DNA of 48,458 nucleotides, taken from Chlamydia trachomatis (GTDB lineage Bacteria > Chlamydiota > Chlamydiia > Chlamydiales > 2-12-FULL-49-11). The notes below the pieces were generated by a model that saw only the letters and a program-made list of their open reading frames with translations, ran no database searches and was not told where the DNA came from. A program made the translations under genes and the position numbers. Below are positions 8,097 through 17,271 of this stretch, one piece after another. Every line of letters starts with the position of its first letter. Positions within the stretch are counted from its first letter, which is position 1. The stretch lies in assembly GCA_945862365.1 (NCBI GenBank), contig CAMAXK010000010.1:1-48458 (forward strand). The letters run 5' to 3'.

Positions 8097-8990
8097 TTAC
8101 TTTAAGGCTAAAGGGTGATGGTCCTTATATACTCTGTTTTTTAGTTCTTTAGATACTTTAGTATAAATGGTTGTCGTAGCAATGGTAGTATGACCCAAAA
8201 TCTCCTGAATAGAACGAAGATCCATCCCTTTTTCAAGTAGATGGGTAGCAATGCTGTGTCTTAGGGTGTGGGGGGTGATTTTTTTAACAATTCCTATCCT
8301 CTTTTGATAGCCTACAAAAAGCCTGTCTATAGATCTTGGGGTGATCCTTTCGCCAAATCTATTTAAAAAAACTGCCTTTTTATCAAACTCTGGTAGGTGT
8401 TTTTCAATACTTTGCAATCTTTTATCATGACTTAAGTAGTTAAGCAGCATTTTATTACAACGGGTGGTTAAAGGAACAATTCTCTCCTTATCCCCCTTCC
8501 CAAGTACCTTAATCATAGACTCTTGCGGGTAGTAATGAGATCTATCCAACCCTACAAGTTCTGAAAGTCTAATCCCAGAGCTATAAAATAGTTCAATAAT
8601 CACCCTATCTCTTACCCCAAGATAGGTAGTCATATCAGGTAGTTCCATCAACTGCTTGATCTCCTCCACCTCTAAAATTGAAGGAATTTTCCTCACAGAT
8701 TTAGGGGTTTGAAGAGTAATAGTGGGATTTTCCTTAACCACCTTTTTTCTTTGCAAAAACGTGAAAAAAGAGCGGATGGCAGAAAGGGATCTTCCAATAG
8801 ATGATTTCATTTTTCCCTCATCATGGAGTTTACCAAGAAATTCTCTAAGCAACTCAGGGGAGCATTTTCTATCATTTAAAAATTCTAATAATGCAAATAG
8901 ATCTATAGAATAATTTCTAATAGTATGAGGGGATGACCCTTTTACATTTTCAAGATAATCTATATACAGATCAATCCATTTACCCTTCAA
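8097..8990 (-). CDS. xerC: tyrosine recombinase XerC
   Basis: XerC acts with XerD at the dif site to resolve chromosome dimers. The 297-residue protein has an N-terminal SAM-like core-binding domain (to about 90) and a complete catalytic set: Arg141 (SSGIRLSEL), Lys165 (GKGDKER), His241 and Arg244 (PHTLRH), His267 (LGHTT) and Tyr276 (TTIYTKV). The start is TTG with AGGGG six bases upstream. It is divergent from the ABC-F gene; xerC, the ABC-F ATPase and rnz are also neighbours in C. trachomatis (CT346-348), so this is the housekeeping recombinase and not a phage integrase. Confidence 0.92.
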   Translation of the reverse strand: MKGKWIDLYIDYLENVKGSSPHTIRNYSIDLFALLEFLNDRKCSPELLREFLGKLHDEGKMKSSIGRSLSAIRSFFTFLQRKKVVKENPTITLQTPKSVRKIPSILEVEEIKQLMELPDMTTYLGVRDRVIIELFYSSGIRLSELVGLDRSHYYPQESMIKVLGKGDKERIVPLTTRCNKMLLNYLSHDKRLQSIEKHLPEFDKKAVFLNRFGERITPRSIDRLFVGYQKRIGIVKKITPHTLRHSIATHLLEKGMDLRSIQEILGHTTIATTTIYTKVSKELKNRVYKDHHPLALK

Positions 8991-9101
8991 AAGAGCCCCT
9001 TGTTAACCTTTATTATGAAGGTTTTTCTATTAACATTCAAAAGGAAACTCTTGCCAAGATCCCCCCTTCTACGCTATACTGGACGTCAAATACGAGGTCA
9101 T

Positions 9102-10691
9102 ATGTTAATTCTTGATAAGATCACAAAAAAAATTGGCGCAAGGGTATTGTTTGAAAATGTCTCAGCGTCGTTTAACTCAAATATTCGTTATGGTTTGACC
9201 GGTCCAAATGGTGCTGGTAAATCCACCCTTATGAAAATCATGATGGGGATAGAGCAACAAACATCTGGAACAGTTTCTCTTCCAAAGAAAGTAGGATTTC
9301 TTAAGCAGGATCTTTCTGAATTTGAGCAATGCATGATTCGTGATGTAGTGGTTATGGGGAATACTAGGCTTTGGAAAGCCATGAAAGAGCAAGATAAGCT
9401 TTATGAAAGTGAGATCACTGATGCTGCTGGTATGCGCCTTGCCGAACTTGAGGAAATTGTTGGCGAAGAAAATGGTTACACTGCAGATTCTGATGCTGAA
9501 GTGCTACTTGAAGGAATGGGTATTTCTGAAGAATTTTATACAAAACCTATGAAATCACTTCCGGTTGATATGCAATTTAGGGTTCTTCTTTGCCAAGCAT
9601 TATATGGAAATCCAGAAGCACTACTTCTTGATGAACCAACAAACCACTTAGATCTAGAAGCCATCCGCTGGCTTGAAACCTTTTTAAAGGGATTTGATGG
9701 TACATTAATTGTAATTTCTCATGATAGACACTTTTTAAATGCAGTATGTACAGCTATTGCAGATATTGACTATGAAACTATCATCACTTATCCAGGCAAT
9801 TATGATGATATGGTGGTTGCAAAATCCGATGTTAGATCTAGAGTCGATAATGAAAACAAAAATAAAGAGAAAAAAGCCGCGCAACTAAAAGAGTTTATTG
9901 CAAAATTTGGAGCAGGAACAAGAGCATCTCAAGTTCAGTCAAGACTTAAGGAGTTAGAAAAACTTCAACCGCAAGAGCTTAAAAAATCTAACATCCTACG
10001 ACCTTATATTTGCTTTCAAAATCCTGAGAGAAACTCTGGCCAAGTGACCTTTAAACTCAAAAAAGTTTCTAAATCTTTTGGACCTAATAAAGTGATTGAA
10101 AACTTCAACTATGAAGTAAACCGTGGCGATAAAATTGCTATCATCGGAAATAATGGGATGGGTAAAACTACCTTACTTAAGCTTTTTGCAGGGGTATTAG
10201 AGCCAACTGATGGTGAAATTACAGTAGGTCACGCCTGCACAAAAGGATACTTCCCTCAGCTTCATGAAGAAGTGATTGATAAATCTACAAATGTTTCCAT
10301 TTTAGATTTCTTACGTACCCAAAGAGATGGCGTACTAGAACAAGAGATCCGCTCTGCACTTGGGAAGTTACTATTTCCTGGTGATGATGCCTTTAAAGGG
10401 ATCGAAAAGTTATCAGGGGGAGAGACTGCTCGAGTAATTTTAGCTGGATTAATTTTAAACACCCACAACACTCTACTTCTTGATGAGCCAAATAACCACC
10501 TTGACTTAGAGTCTGTATCTGCCCTTGGCTGCGGCTTAAAAACCTTTCCTGGAACGGTTGTTTTTGCCTCTCACGATAGGGATTTGATCGAAGGGGTTGC
10601 CACTCGTATTATTTCTATTGAAAAAGATGGGATACATAAATTCGACGGACCTTACGCCGATTATATCGCCTCGCGCGCTCAATCCGTATAA
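9102..10691 (+). CDS. ABC-F family ATPase (YbiT-like)
   Basis: The protein has two nucleotide-binding domains and no membrane domain, so it is an ABC-F translation factor and not a transporter. Walker A motifs are GPNGAGKST and GNNGMGKTT; Walker B/D-loops are LLLDEPTNHLD and LLLDEPNNHLD. The second signature is LSGGE, but the first is replaced by a degenerate stretch (KSLPVDMQF), as in YbiT. The start chosen is ATG 9102 with GAGG just upstream, giving 529 residues, the size of E. coli YbiT (530). An in-frame TTG at 9000 would add 34 residues with no similarity to the family. ABC-F proteins bind the ribosomal E site. It corresponds in position to CT348. Confidence 0.92.
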   Translation: MLILDKITKKIGARVLFENVSASFNSNIRYGLTGPNGAGKSTLMKIMMGIEQQTSGTVSLPKKVGFLKQDLSEFEQCMIRDVVVMGNTRLWKAMKEQDKLYESEITDAAGMRLAELEEIVGEENGYTADSDAEVLLEGMGISEEFYTKPMKSLPVDMQFRVLLCQALYGNPEALLLDEPTNHLDLEAIRWLETFLKGFDGTLIVISHDRHFLNAVCTAIADIDYETIITYPGNYDDMVVAKSDVRSRVDNENKNKEKKAAQLKEFIAKFGAGTRASQVQSRLKELEKLQPQELKKSNILRPYICFQNPERNSGQVTFKLKKVSKSFGPNKVIENFNYEVNRGDKIAIIGNNGMGKTTLLKLFAGVLEPTDGEITVGHACTKGYFPQLHEEVIDKSTNVSILDFLRTQRDGVLEQEIRSALGKLLFPGDDAFKGIEKLSGGETARVILAGLILNTHNTLLLDEPNNHLDLESVSALGCGLKTFPGTVVFASHDRDLIEGVATRIISIEKDGIHKFDGPYADYIASRAQSV

Positions 10692-10776
10692 TAGTAAGCT
10701 CTTTACCTATTTTGATTGTAGTAAATTACCCCTTTCACTAGGTTCATGTTTATAGGATAATCATGGGAGCTTTAAC

Positions 10777-11196
10777 ATGTCTGATAAAAATTCTAACCAC
10801 TTATGTAAAGAGATCATAGAGTTTATTAATGCTATGCATGGGGTCATGGAAATATCTAAGGTCGATCGTAATGATCTTGACGAAGAATCACTGCATTTGT
10901 TTGCAGATAGAATTTGGAAATTGAACCATTTTTCTACTCAACTATTGAAAACATCCGATATTGAAGATGCAGTTATGTATAACGCACGTATCATTAAAGA
11001 TTTAACCGAATCTCCTATTTATCTAAATGAGGGATCTAAAGAAACCTGCTCCCTTGTTCATGCTGCAGATCGTCTTAAACGAGATCGGGAATTTTCTAAA
11101 ATAGAGATGATTATAGCCAATCTTGCTAAAGATGAACTAGCCTCTGAAGTGCTTGTTGATAACTTAATGCTTATCTACAGAGAACTTGCTGCTTAA
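10777..11196 (+). CDS. hypothetical helical protein
   Basis: This 139-residue acidic protein has no family that I recognise. It appears all-helical, with no signal peptide or membrane segment and only two cysteines. It follows the ABC-F gene by 85 bases and its stop codon overlaps the end of convergent rnz by four bases. GGGAGC lies upstream of the ATG. Codon use resembles the neighbouring core genes, which argues for a real gene, but no function can be read from the sequence. Confidence 0.75.
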   Translation: MSDKNSNHLCKEIIEFINAMHGVMEISKVDRNDLDEESLHLFADRIWKLNHFSTQLLKTSDIEDAVMYNARIIKDLTESPIYLNEGSKETCSLVHAADRLKRDREFSKIEMIIANLAKDELASEVLVDNLMLIYRELAA

Positions 11197-12116
11197 GCTT
11201 GTGCCGCAAATGACTTTTTAAAGCTAAACTGCCTAAAGTCCTCTGCTACAAAGGTATTGGGAAATACTTCGCGAGCTTCTGCTTCAAAAAGAGATAGGTT
11301 AAGATATCTGGCAGAAAAATGAGTAAGAACTAATGTATCCACCTCTGCTCTTTTGGCAATTCCTGCTGCCTGTTTTGCCGTTAAATGTTGATGCTTTCTT
11401 GCCATCTCCTTTGCATCTTCTAGGTAAGTACTTTCACATAAAAGCATCGTCGCCCCTTTTGCAATCTTTTCTGCCCCCTCACACTCTTTAGTATCAGATA
11501 TATAGACAAAGCTGTCCCCTTTTCTTATGTAACTTACATCGTCTTGATAAACCATCTTTCCATCTATTTCCACACTCCCCATTTCACGAAGCTGTCTCAT
11601 CCTTTCGCCTTTAATATCAAGGGCATCGAGTTTATCTTTAAAGTACTTCCTTTCATCCTTCTCCTGCACCCGAAAGGCAACGTTATCTACCCCATGATCC
11701 AAAAATTCTGCCGATATAATAAATGATCCATCATCATGAACTATACCCGCCTCCTCAATAGGATGCTCAATCACTGTCAAGCGGTCGTGATAAATCGTTC
11801 CATATCTGAGTCTATCAAAGAACTTTTTACCGCTTTTTGGGAAGTAGCAGTGAATTTCATGTTTAACCTCATCTAAATTCAACCTCATCAACATAGATCC
11901 AAAGCCAAGGCAATGATCCCCATGAAAATGAGAGATCAAGATCCTTGTAACCGTAGGAGGGGCAATGCCTGCATGAATAAACTGCCTTTGAGTCCCCTCA
12001 CCTGGATCAAATAGGAATCCTTCTGCATTCCACCTTAAAAGATAAGCCCCATGATTTCTCATCCGCGTAGGCTGCTGTGATGACGATCCTAATATAGTTA
12101 AATCTCTGACACTCAT
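11193..12116 (-). CDS. rnz: ribonuclease Z
   Basis: RNase Z endonucleolytically matures tRNA 3' ends, needed where CCA is not encoded, as for the tRNA-Leu in this window. The 307-residue protein is a metallo-beta-lactamase-fold enzyme with the zinc motif HFHGDHCLG near residue 65. It also has FLDHGVDNVAF, a second metal-site Asp in VYISDTKEC, and the late His in LVLTHFSARY. Length is normal for the short form. It matches the position of CT346, once misannotated as an arylsulfatase. The start has no clear Shine-Dalgarno sequence. Confidence 0.93.
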   Translation of the reverse strand: MSVRDLTILGSSSQQPTRMRNHGAYLLRWNAEGFLFDPGEGTQRQFIHAGIAPPTVTRILISHFHGDHCLGFGSMLMRLNLDEVKHEIHCYFPKSGKKFFDRLRYGTIYHDRLTVIEHPIEEAGIVHDDGSFIISAEFLDHGVDNVAFRVQEKDERKYFKDKLDALDIKGERMRQLREMGSVEIDGKMVYQDDVSYIRKGDSFVYISDTKECEGAEKIAKGATMLLCESTYLEDAKEMARKHQHLTAKQAAGIAKRAEVDTLVLTHFSARYLNLSLFEAEAREVFPNTFVAEDFRQFSFKKSFAAQA

Positions 12117-12266
12117 AGTGTTATAAACCTTTTTTTCGAAATTTCAAGCTAGATAATGTAACTAGTATGCGTTAAAAATGACAAAAACACAATGAATTCA
12201 TAACTCTCTTAATATAAGGGTTATAGCCTTTCAATGAAATAACTATAAGGCGGTAAATTACAAAAT

Positions 12267-12295
12267 TTGAATGTTTAATATAAATATGTTATAAT
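12267..12295 (+). promoter_or_regulatory. strong sigma-70-type promoter of the 12326 gene
   Basis: TTGAAT (12267-12272) and TATAAT (12290-12295) are spaced by 17 bases, about 30 bases before the ATG. The -10 lies within TATGTTATAATT, identical to the -10 context of the 6666-8030 gene. It is in the 209-base divergent gap between rnz and this gene. Confidence 0.65.
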
Positions 12296-12325
12296 TATGA
12301 TATATTCATAATAAGAGAATTACAT

Positions 12326-13597
12326 ATGATAACAACCCAGTTAGCTCCCCAAAAAGGAAATTGCACTCACATAACGGGTCCTGGAAACTTTCTTGCGAAC
12401 TTGGTTCAAAATCTGACGCATACTGGAATAGGAGTTGCCGCCTCTTTTGGAGCAGATGCGTTTGCAACAGCCTATAAACTTGATAGCGCTGCCACAAATG
12501 TCTTTTCAGCTGTAACCTTTGGACTTGCTGTTTTAAGCTCTACAACCTTGATAATATCTGCACAAGCTTGTATTAGTAGTTATAAAATAAAGCCAAACGA
12601 ACCCTACGTGGAAACCTTACGCCAATTACTTAAAGAAGGGAAGTTAGATTATTTAACAAATACCTTGCCAAGTTTTATGAGTGCATTAGCCACATCTTCG
12701 CTTAATTCTGTCTTGTTTGATGAAGAAGTTCTTGTTGCGGGAAATGAAACAACTGCTGGTTATACAACACCCCCTTTAAGCACTAGCGATCTTTCTGCAG
12801 TGGATGGAACCTCAGAGGCGTTTATTAAAACCATGTATTTAGTCTTAACAGGTTGGGCAGTTCACGTTGCAATAACAGGTATAATTAGAGCTTGTGGTTC
12901 TTTAAACACTAAATGTTCAAAACAAAAGTGTTTGGAAGGATGGTCTAAAGAAACCTTCTGGACCAAAGATCTACCAAATAGCGCTATGGGTATTGTTCCT
13001 GATCTGGCTTCAGAAATGACATCTATAAAAATAGAAAAGGGTTATGCACTTATAGTCCAAATGGTAACTATAAGTCTTATGACAGTTATTCAATTTCTTG
13101 CCGATGGACATTATAAAACTCAGAATAAAAAGAAAGTATTAGCAGCAATTAGTAATATACATAACCACACCACTAATTTAGCAGAGGAAGATAGGCAAAA
13201 ACTAATAAAAATAGAGCAAAATATAAACAACTGCATTCCCAGTAGACGCAAGTTAAATAACTTCTATGAATTAGTCAAAATGATTTCTTCAAAACATGGG
13301 CTTTTGCTTCCTGAAAAGGGGGGCCCTTCTAACAAAGTACACCCTCTTTCTTCTGTCTCTTCAAGTGATCCCACAACTTCTGAATCCAAAGAAGAACAAT
13401 CTTCTGCTCCACAAACTAACACCCAACCTTTAAAATTCACCAAATCTTTCAAGACTAGAGTATATAATCGACTTCCTGTAGAAAGCCCAAAAGTAACCAA
13501 AAGCCCTGAATCAAAGCAAGGATCAAGACCAAGACCAAAGCGTAGGCAAAGAAAGTCCCCTCCAAAACAAGAATCAACAACAGCTGCAACTCCTTAA
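12326..13597 (+). CDS. uncharacterised multi-pass membrane protein with basic Ser/Pro-rich C-terminal tail
   Basis: I do not recognise the family. Hydrophobic segments lie at about residues 60-83, 166-188 and 238-258, with a possible weaker one at 33-50. Residues 265-320 are charged and helical. From about 335 to 423 the sequence is low-complexity Ser/Pro/Thr, ending in a strongly basic patch (RPRPKRRQRK, 401-410) that resembles a nuclear localisation signal. There is no typical signal peptide. The gene sits between rnz and the rhomboid-lon pair, where C. trachomatis has CT345, a predicted inclusion-membrane protein. The hydrophobic segments here are well separated and not the tight bilobed pair of classic Inc proteins. 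It has its own strong promoter. Confidence 0.8.
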   Translation: MITTQLAPQKGNCTHITGPGNFLANLVQNLTHTGIGVAASFGADAFATAYKLDSAATNVFSAVTFGLAVLSSTTLIISAQACISSYKIKPNEPYVETLRQLLKEGKLDYLTNTLPSFMSALATSSLNSVLFDEEVLVAGNETTAGYTTPPLSTSDLSAVDGTSEAFIKTMYLVLTGWAVHVAITGIIRACGSLNTKCSKQKCLEGWSKETFWTKDLPNSAMGIVPDLASEMTSIKIEKGYALIVQMVTISLMTVIQFLADGHYKTQNKKKVLAAISNIHNHTTNLAEEDRQKLIKIEQNINNCIPSRRKLNNFYELVKMISSKHGLLLPEKGGPSNKVHPLSSVSSSDPTTSESKEEQSSAPQTNTQPLKFTKSFKTRVYNRLPVESPKVTKSPESKQGSRPRPKRRQRKSPPKQESTTAATP

Positions 13598-13634
13598 GAG
13601 ACTAAAGATTTTTTATCAAATTCAGAAAAAATAT

Positions 13635-14696
13635 CTAGTAGACTTTTTTACTCAACAAGTGAGTTCTTGCAATAAGTATTCCAAATAAGAGTCCAGAAAT
13701 ATGCCCTGTGTTAGCAATATAAATAGGCAAAGCATATCCTGTAAATTTTTGAACAAAAAATGAAATCAGCTGTATACCCAAAAAGCCTACAATAAAAATG
13801 ATAAAAAAATAGATCGATTCTTTACGCACAAGGTAGACTTCCCATGGAGCGATCTTCTTTCTCATCCAAATATAGCCAATAAGTGCCGATAAAACTCCAG
13901 AAATGCCCATAAAATAGGGCCCTGTCATCGCATATTGGCAAAGATTAGAGAAAATCCCTGTGATGAGGATAAACATAAAGTAGCGGATCCTACCCATATT
14001 TTTTTCAACCATCTTCCCAAGCACTAAAAGCCAGAGTAAATTAAATAAAATGTGTAGCAATGAAAGGTGTAAAATAACTGGGGTAAAAAGACGCCAAAGC
14101 TCCCCATGTTTTACTTTCGAAAGAATCTGACCATTCCATAACATGGCCCTTTTCTCTTTTTTTTCTAAAAGAATCTGATAAAAGCCAGTCCATGGAGGGC
14201 TTTGTGAGTATTGCTCGACTAAAGGTGCTGCCTCTTCTGGCAATTGATTTTTCCTTACACTTTCTTCGCCAAATCGATTGATTAACTCATCTACAATTTC
14301 ATCCCCTCTAGGATAATCTATCAATAATGCCTTTGCAACAGGAGGAAAAGAATAAATTCCATTTTTTGATCCGTCGCCACTATAGGTTTGTAATGTAGCA
14401 AGAACAAAGACAAAAACACATGCAGTAAATAAAAATTTTGTAAGATATGGTTGATAAACCTTTACTTTTGAAGCAACCTTCTTTGGAACTTCATCCTTGC
14501 ATATCTTTACCTCAACTTCGTTACTTTGAAATTCAGCATACAATTTTTTTGCTAAAAACACATGACCTTCATCATGCACCCAAATTGCATATTCCCCTGC
14601 ATCTTCTTCAATAAGGGCTGTGATTTGAGATTTATTAAGATGGCCCACAAAGTCTACAGCTTTATTTTGCTCCTTAAATAAACCTACTTTTCTCAT
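13635..14696 (-). CDS. rhomboid family intramembrane serine protease (GlpG-like)
   Basis: The catalytic dyad is Ser266 in GISG (264-267) and His332 in NTGHISG. HILFN (215-219) supplies the conserved His and Asn of the second core helix, and WR (201-202) the L1-loop motif. An N-terminal cytoplasmic domain (1-75) resembles that of GlpG. The first membrane helix is about 86-103. Roughly 95 residues then lie outside the membrane before the catalytic core, longer than in E. coli GlpG. The protein cleaves transmembrane substrates within the bilayer. It lies nine bases downstream of lon on the same strand and is probably cotranscribed with it. Confidence 0.9.
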   Translation of the reverse strand: MRKVGLFKEQNKAVDFVGHLNKSQITALIEEDAGEYAIWVHDEGHVFLAKKLYAEFQSNEVEVKICKDEVPKKVASKVKVYQPYLTKFLFTACVFVFVLATLQTYSGDGSKNGIYSFPPVAKALLIDYPRGDEIVDELINRFGEESVRKNQLPEEAAPLVEQYSQSPPWTGFYQILLEKKEKRAMLWNGQILSKVKHGELWRLFTPVILHLSLLHILFNLLWLLVLGKMVEKNMGRIRYFMFILITGIFSNLCQYAMTGPYFMGISGVLSALIGYIWMRKKIAPWEVYLVRKESIYFFIIFIVGFLGIQLISFFVQKFTGYALPIYIANTGHISGLLFGILIARTHLLSKKVY

Positions 14697-14705
14697 TAAA
14701 TCCTC

Positions 14706-17177
14706 TTATGCATCGAGCCGCTTCTTCTTGTTTCCAAAGATTAACGCATAGACATCTTTATAATTTTCTACATAATACATGTCCACCCCTTTCTTCACAT
14801 GAGCCGGCAATTCATCAAAGTCTCGTTTATTCTTTTTAGGAACAATCAATTTATGAATATTTTCACGCTTTGCCGCAATCACCTTCTCTTTTAATCCCCC
14901 AATAGGAAGAACCTTACCTGTGAGAGTAATCTCCCCTGTCATTGCAATACTATCTGGAACTGGAGAGTCAGTTAAAAGGGAAATGATGGCAGTTGCCATT
15001 GCAATACCTGCTGATGGGCCATCTTTTGGTGTAGCACCCTCTGGAATATGAATATGAACTTCGGTGTTATCAAGCGCTAAGTCACTTGGCAAATAAAGAT
15101 CTTTTTGTGAATAAACATAAGTTAAGGCGATGCTAGATGATTCCTTCATCACGTCCCCAGCATTTCCGGTAATACGAAGCCTCTCCTTCCCAGGATTTGA
15201 TACAGCCTCAATATACAAGATAGTTCCACCATATTCAGTCCATGCAAGACCAGTCACCACCCCTTTATGACTATCATCTGTATAATATCTATCCGAGGTA
15301 AAAAGCGGCTTACCAAGATATTTTTCAATACTCTTTGCCTTAACCTCTATTTTCTTAGACGCTGAAGATGAATTTTTTTCTAATTTTTTAACTTTTTCAC
15401 TGGCAATTTTTCTTAAAATTTTATTAATAGACTTTTCAAGTTGTCTTACCCCAGCCTCTCTACAATAGCCATTAATAAGCGTATGTAAAGCCTCGGCGTT
15501 AAATGAAACATCGGCCTCTTTCAAACCCACCATTTCTCTATTTTTCTTAATCAAGTATTTTTTTGCAATTTGAGTCTTTTCTTCTTCAATATACCCTGAA
15601 AGCCTAAGAACTTCAAAACGGTCAAGCAAAGCCGATGGGATTGTTTCTAGTGTATTTGCAGTCACGATAAATAAAATATTAGATAAATCAAACCTACAAT
15701 CTAGATAATGATCTAAAAAGTCAGTATTTTGCTCAGGATCAAGCACTTCAAGTAGTGCTGAAGCTGGATCCCCATGATAACTTTGGCCGATTTTATCTAC
15801 TTCGTCTAACATGATCACAGGATTGGACGACTTTGTTTGCTTTAATGCTTGTAAAATTTTCCCAGGCATTGCTCCCACATAGGTTCTTCTGTGTCCTTTA
15901 ATTTCCGCCTCATCCCTCATACCCCCTAAAGAAAATCTATAAAATTTTCGATCAAGCGCCCTGGCAATACTTTTTCCAATACTTGTCTTTCCCACACCAG
16001 GAGGTCCCACTAAGCAAATAATGTAACCTTTGGTTCCTGTCTTTTTCAAAGCGCCAACACTCATGTACTCAACAATTCTTTCTTTAAGATCTTTTAAACC
16101 ATAATGATCTTTATCTAAAATCTTGGATGCCTCAGCAATAGAGGTTCTTTCTTTATCCAAAAGCCCCCACGGTAAAACAGTGAGCCAATCTAAATAGTTT
16201 CTAACTACAGAATATTCAGCAGATTGCACCTCTAATACTGAGAGCTTTTCAAACTCCTCATCAAAAACCTTTTTAGCTTCCTCTGAAAATTTTAATTCTT
16301 TGACACGATCTTCAAACTTTTCAAGATCTAAAGTTTTATCATCTTTTGCAACCCCAAGCTCTTTTTTTATCGCCTTAAGTTGTTCTTTTAGAAAAAATTC
16401 TCTTTGAGATTTTGTGATCGTGGTTTCTATTTTTTGATTAATTACCCCTTGAAGTTTGGCAATATCTAATTCTTTGCGAAGAAGTTTTAGCGCCTTTTCC
16501 ATTCTCTTTGATAAATCAAGTGAGGATAAAATTTGCTGTAAGTCTTCTCTTGTCGCAGTGGTTAAAGCTACAGCAAAATCACAAATCTTCCAAGGCTGAG
16601 AAAACTCAGAATTATTCAAAAAAATCTTAAGCTCGTCTTTATACAAAGGATTTAACTCAACTAATTCTTTTACAGTGCTAATGATATTTCCAATATATGC
16701 TGTAATTTCATTTTTTTTCTTTGGATCAATCTTTTCATCATGATAGCTTACAGCTGCAATCAAGTGTTTATCTGTTTTTTTGGAAATTCTTTTCAACACT
16801 TTAAATCGCTTTTCCAAACTGATGATTACTTGAGCATTTTTATTATTTACATTGACAATTCTTAGAATGCGCCCTACCACCCCTACATCATACATATCTG
16901 AAAATGAGAGCTTATAAATATCTTGAGACTCTTTTTTTGTGAGCAAAACCCCAACAAATTTATGCTCAGACATCGACATTTGCTTAAGCATGTCGTAATA
17001 GGCCCCCTTTTCAATCACAAGTGGTACTGTCAATGAGGGCGGAAAAGGTCTTTTTGTTAAGGGCAGTATTGGCAAAAGATCAGGATATTTTATATCATCG
17101 ACTTTCCCTTCCAGCTCGATGGCGCTATCTAAAATAGATAGTAAATCCTCTTCATCATTAAATTCTTCCTCGTCCAC
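14706..17177 (-). CDS. lon: ATP-dependent Lon protease
   Basis: Lon unfolds and degrades damaged and regulatory proteins in the cytoplasm. The order is an N-terminal substrate domain (about 33-240) and coiled coil, then an AAA+ module with Walker A GPPGVGKT (391-398) and Walker B MLDEVDK (456-462). The serine-lysine protease domain has Ser722 in PKDGPSAG and Lys765 in GGLKEKV, the 43-residue spacing seen in E. coli. The start is GTG with AAAGGAG upstream. Length 823 is normal. It matches CT344 in position, divergent from tsaB. Confidence 0.97.
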   Translation of the reverse strand: MDEEEFNDEEDLLSILDSAIELEGKVDDIKYPDLLPILPLTKRPFPPSLTVPLVIEKGAYYDMLKQMSMSEHKFVGVLLTKKESQDIYKLSFSDMYDVGVVGRILRIVNVNNKNAQVIISLEKRFKVLKRISKKTDKHLIAAVSYHDEKIDPKKKNEITAYIGNIISTVKELVELNPLYKDELKIFLNNSEFSQPWKICDFAVALTTATREDLQQILSSLDLSKRMEKALKLLRKELDIAKLQGVINQKIETTITKSQREFFLKEQLKAIKKELGVAKDDKTLDLEKFEDRVKELKFSEEAKKVFDEEFEKLSVLEVQSAEYSVVRNYLDWLTVLPWGLLDKERTSIAEASKILDKDHYGLKDLKERIVEYMSVGALKKTGTKGYIICLVGPPGVGKTSIGKSIARALDRKFYRFSLGGMRDEAEIKGHRRTYVGAMPGKILQALKQTKSSNPVIMLDEVDKIGQSYHGDPASALLEVLDPEQNTDFLDHYLDCRFDLSNILFIVTANTLETIPSALLDRFEVLRLSGYIEEEKTQIAKKYLIKKNREMVGLKEADVSFNAEALHTLINGYCREAGVRQLEKSINKILRKIASEKVKKLEKNSSSASKKIEVKAKSIEKYLGKPLFTSDRYYTDDSHKGVVTGLAWTEYGGTILYIEAVSNPGKERLRITGNAGDVMKESSSIALTYVYSQKDLYLPSDLALDNTEVHIHIPEGATPKDGPSAGIAMATAIISLLTDSPVPDSIAMTGEITLTGKVLPIGGLKEKVIAAKRENIHKLIVPKKNKRDFDELPAHVKKGVDMYYVENYKDVYALIFGNKKKRLDA

Positions 17178-17198
17178 AATCTACTCCTTTAGGAAAAT

Positions 17199-17227
17199 AT
17201 TTTACCCAATTTTTTAGATAAACACAA
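17199..17227 (-). promoter_or_regulatory. sigma-70-type promoter of lon
   Basis: On the minus strand TTGTGT (17222-17227) and TAAAAT (17199-17204) are spaced by 17 bases, about 21 bases upstream of the GTG start. No CIRCE or other heat-shock operator is visible. Confidence 0.5.
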
Positions 17228-17258
17228 GGAAAGAGCAGACAAAAAACCCTTTTTTCCT

Positions 17259-17264
17259 TATAAT
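17259..17264 (+). promoter_or_regulatory. -10 element of tsaB; possible leaderless transcript
   Basis: TATAAT is followed by only seven bases before the tsaB ATG (17272). A start site at the usual distance would fall on or next to the initiation codon, leaving no room for a Shine-Dalgarno sequence. No good -35 is visible. Confidence 0.4.
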
Positions 17265-17271
17265 TAATGCA

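Noticed and set aside
8097-8990. xerC as an integrase of a mobile element next to the accessory gene pair
   Set aside because: The protein is a standard XerC in conserved synteny with the ABC-F and rnz genes. No attachment-site duplication or other mobility gene is visible.
9000-9101. N-terminal extension of the ABC-F protein from TTG at 9000
   Set aside because: The extra residues do not resemble the family, and ATG 9102 has a good ribosome site and gives the usual length.
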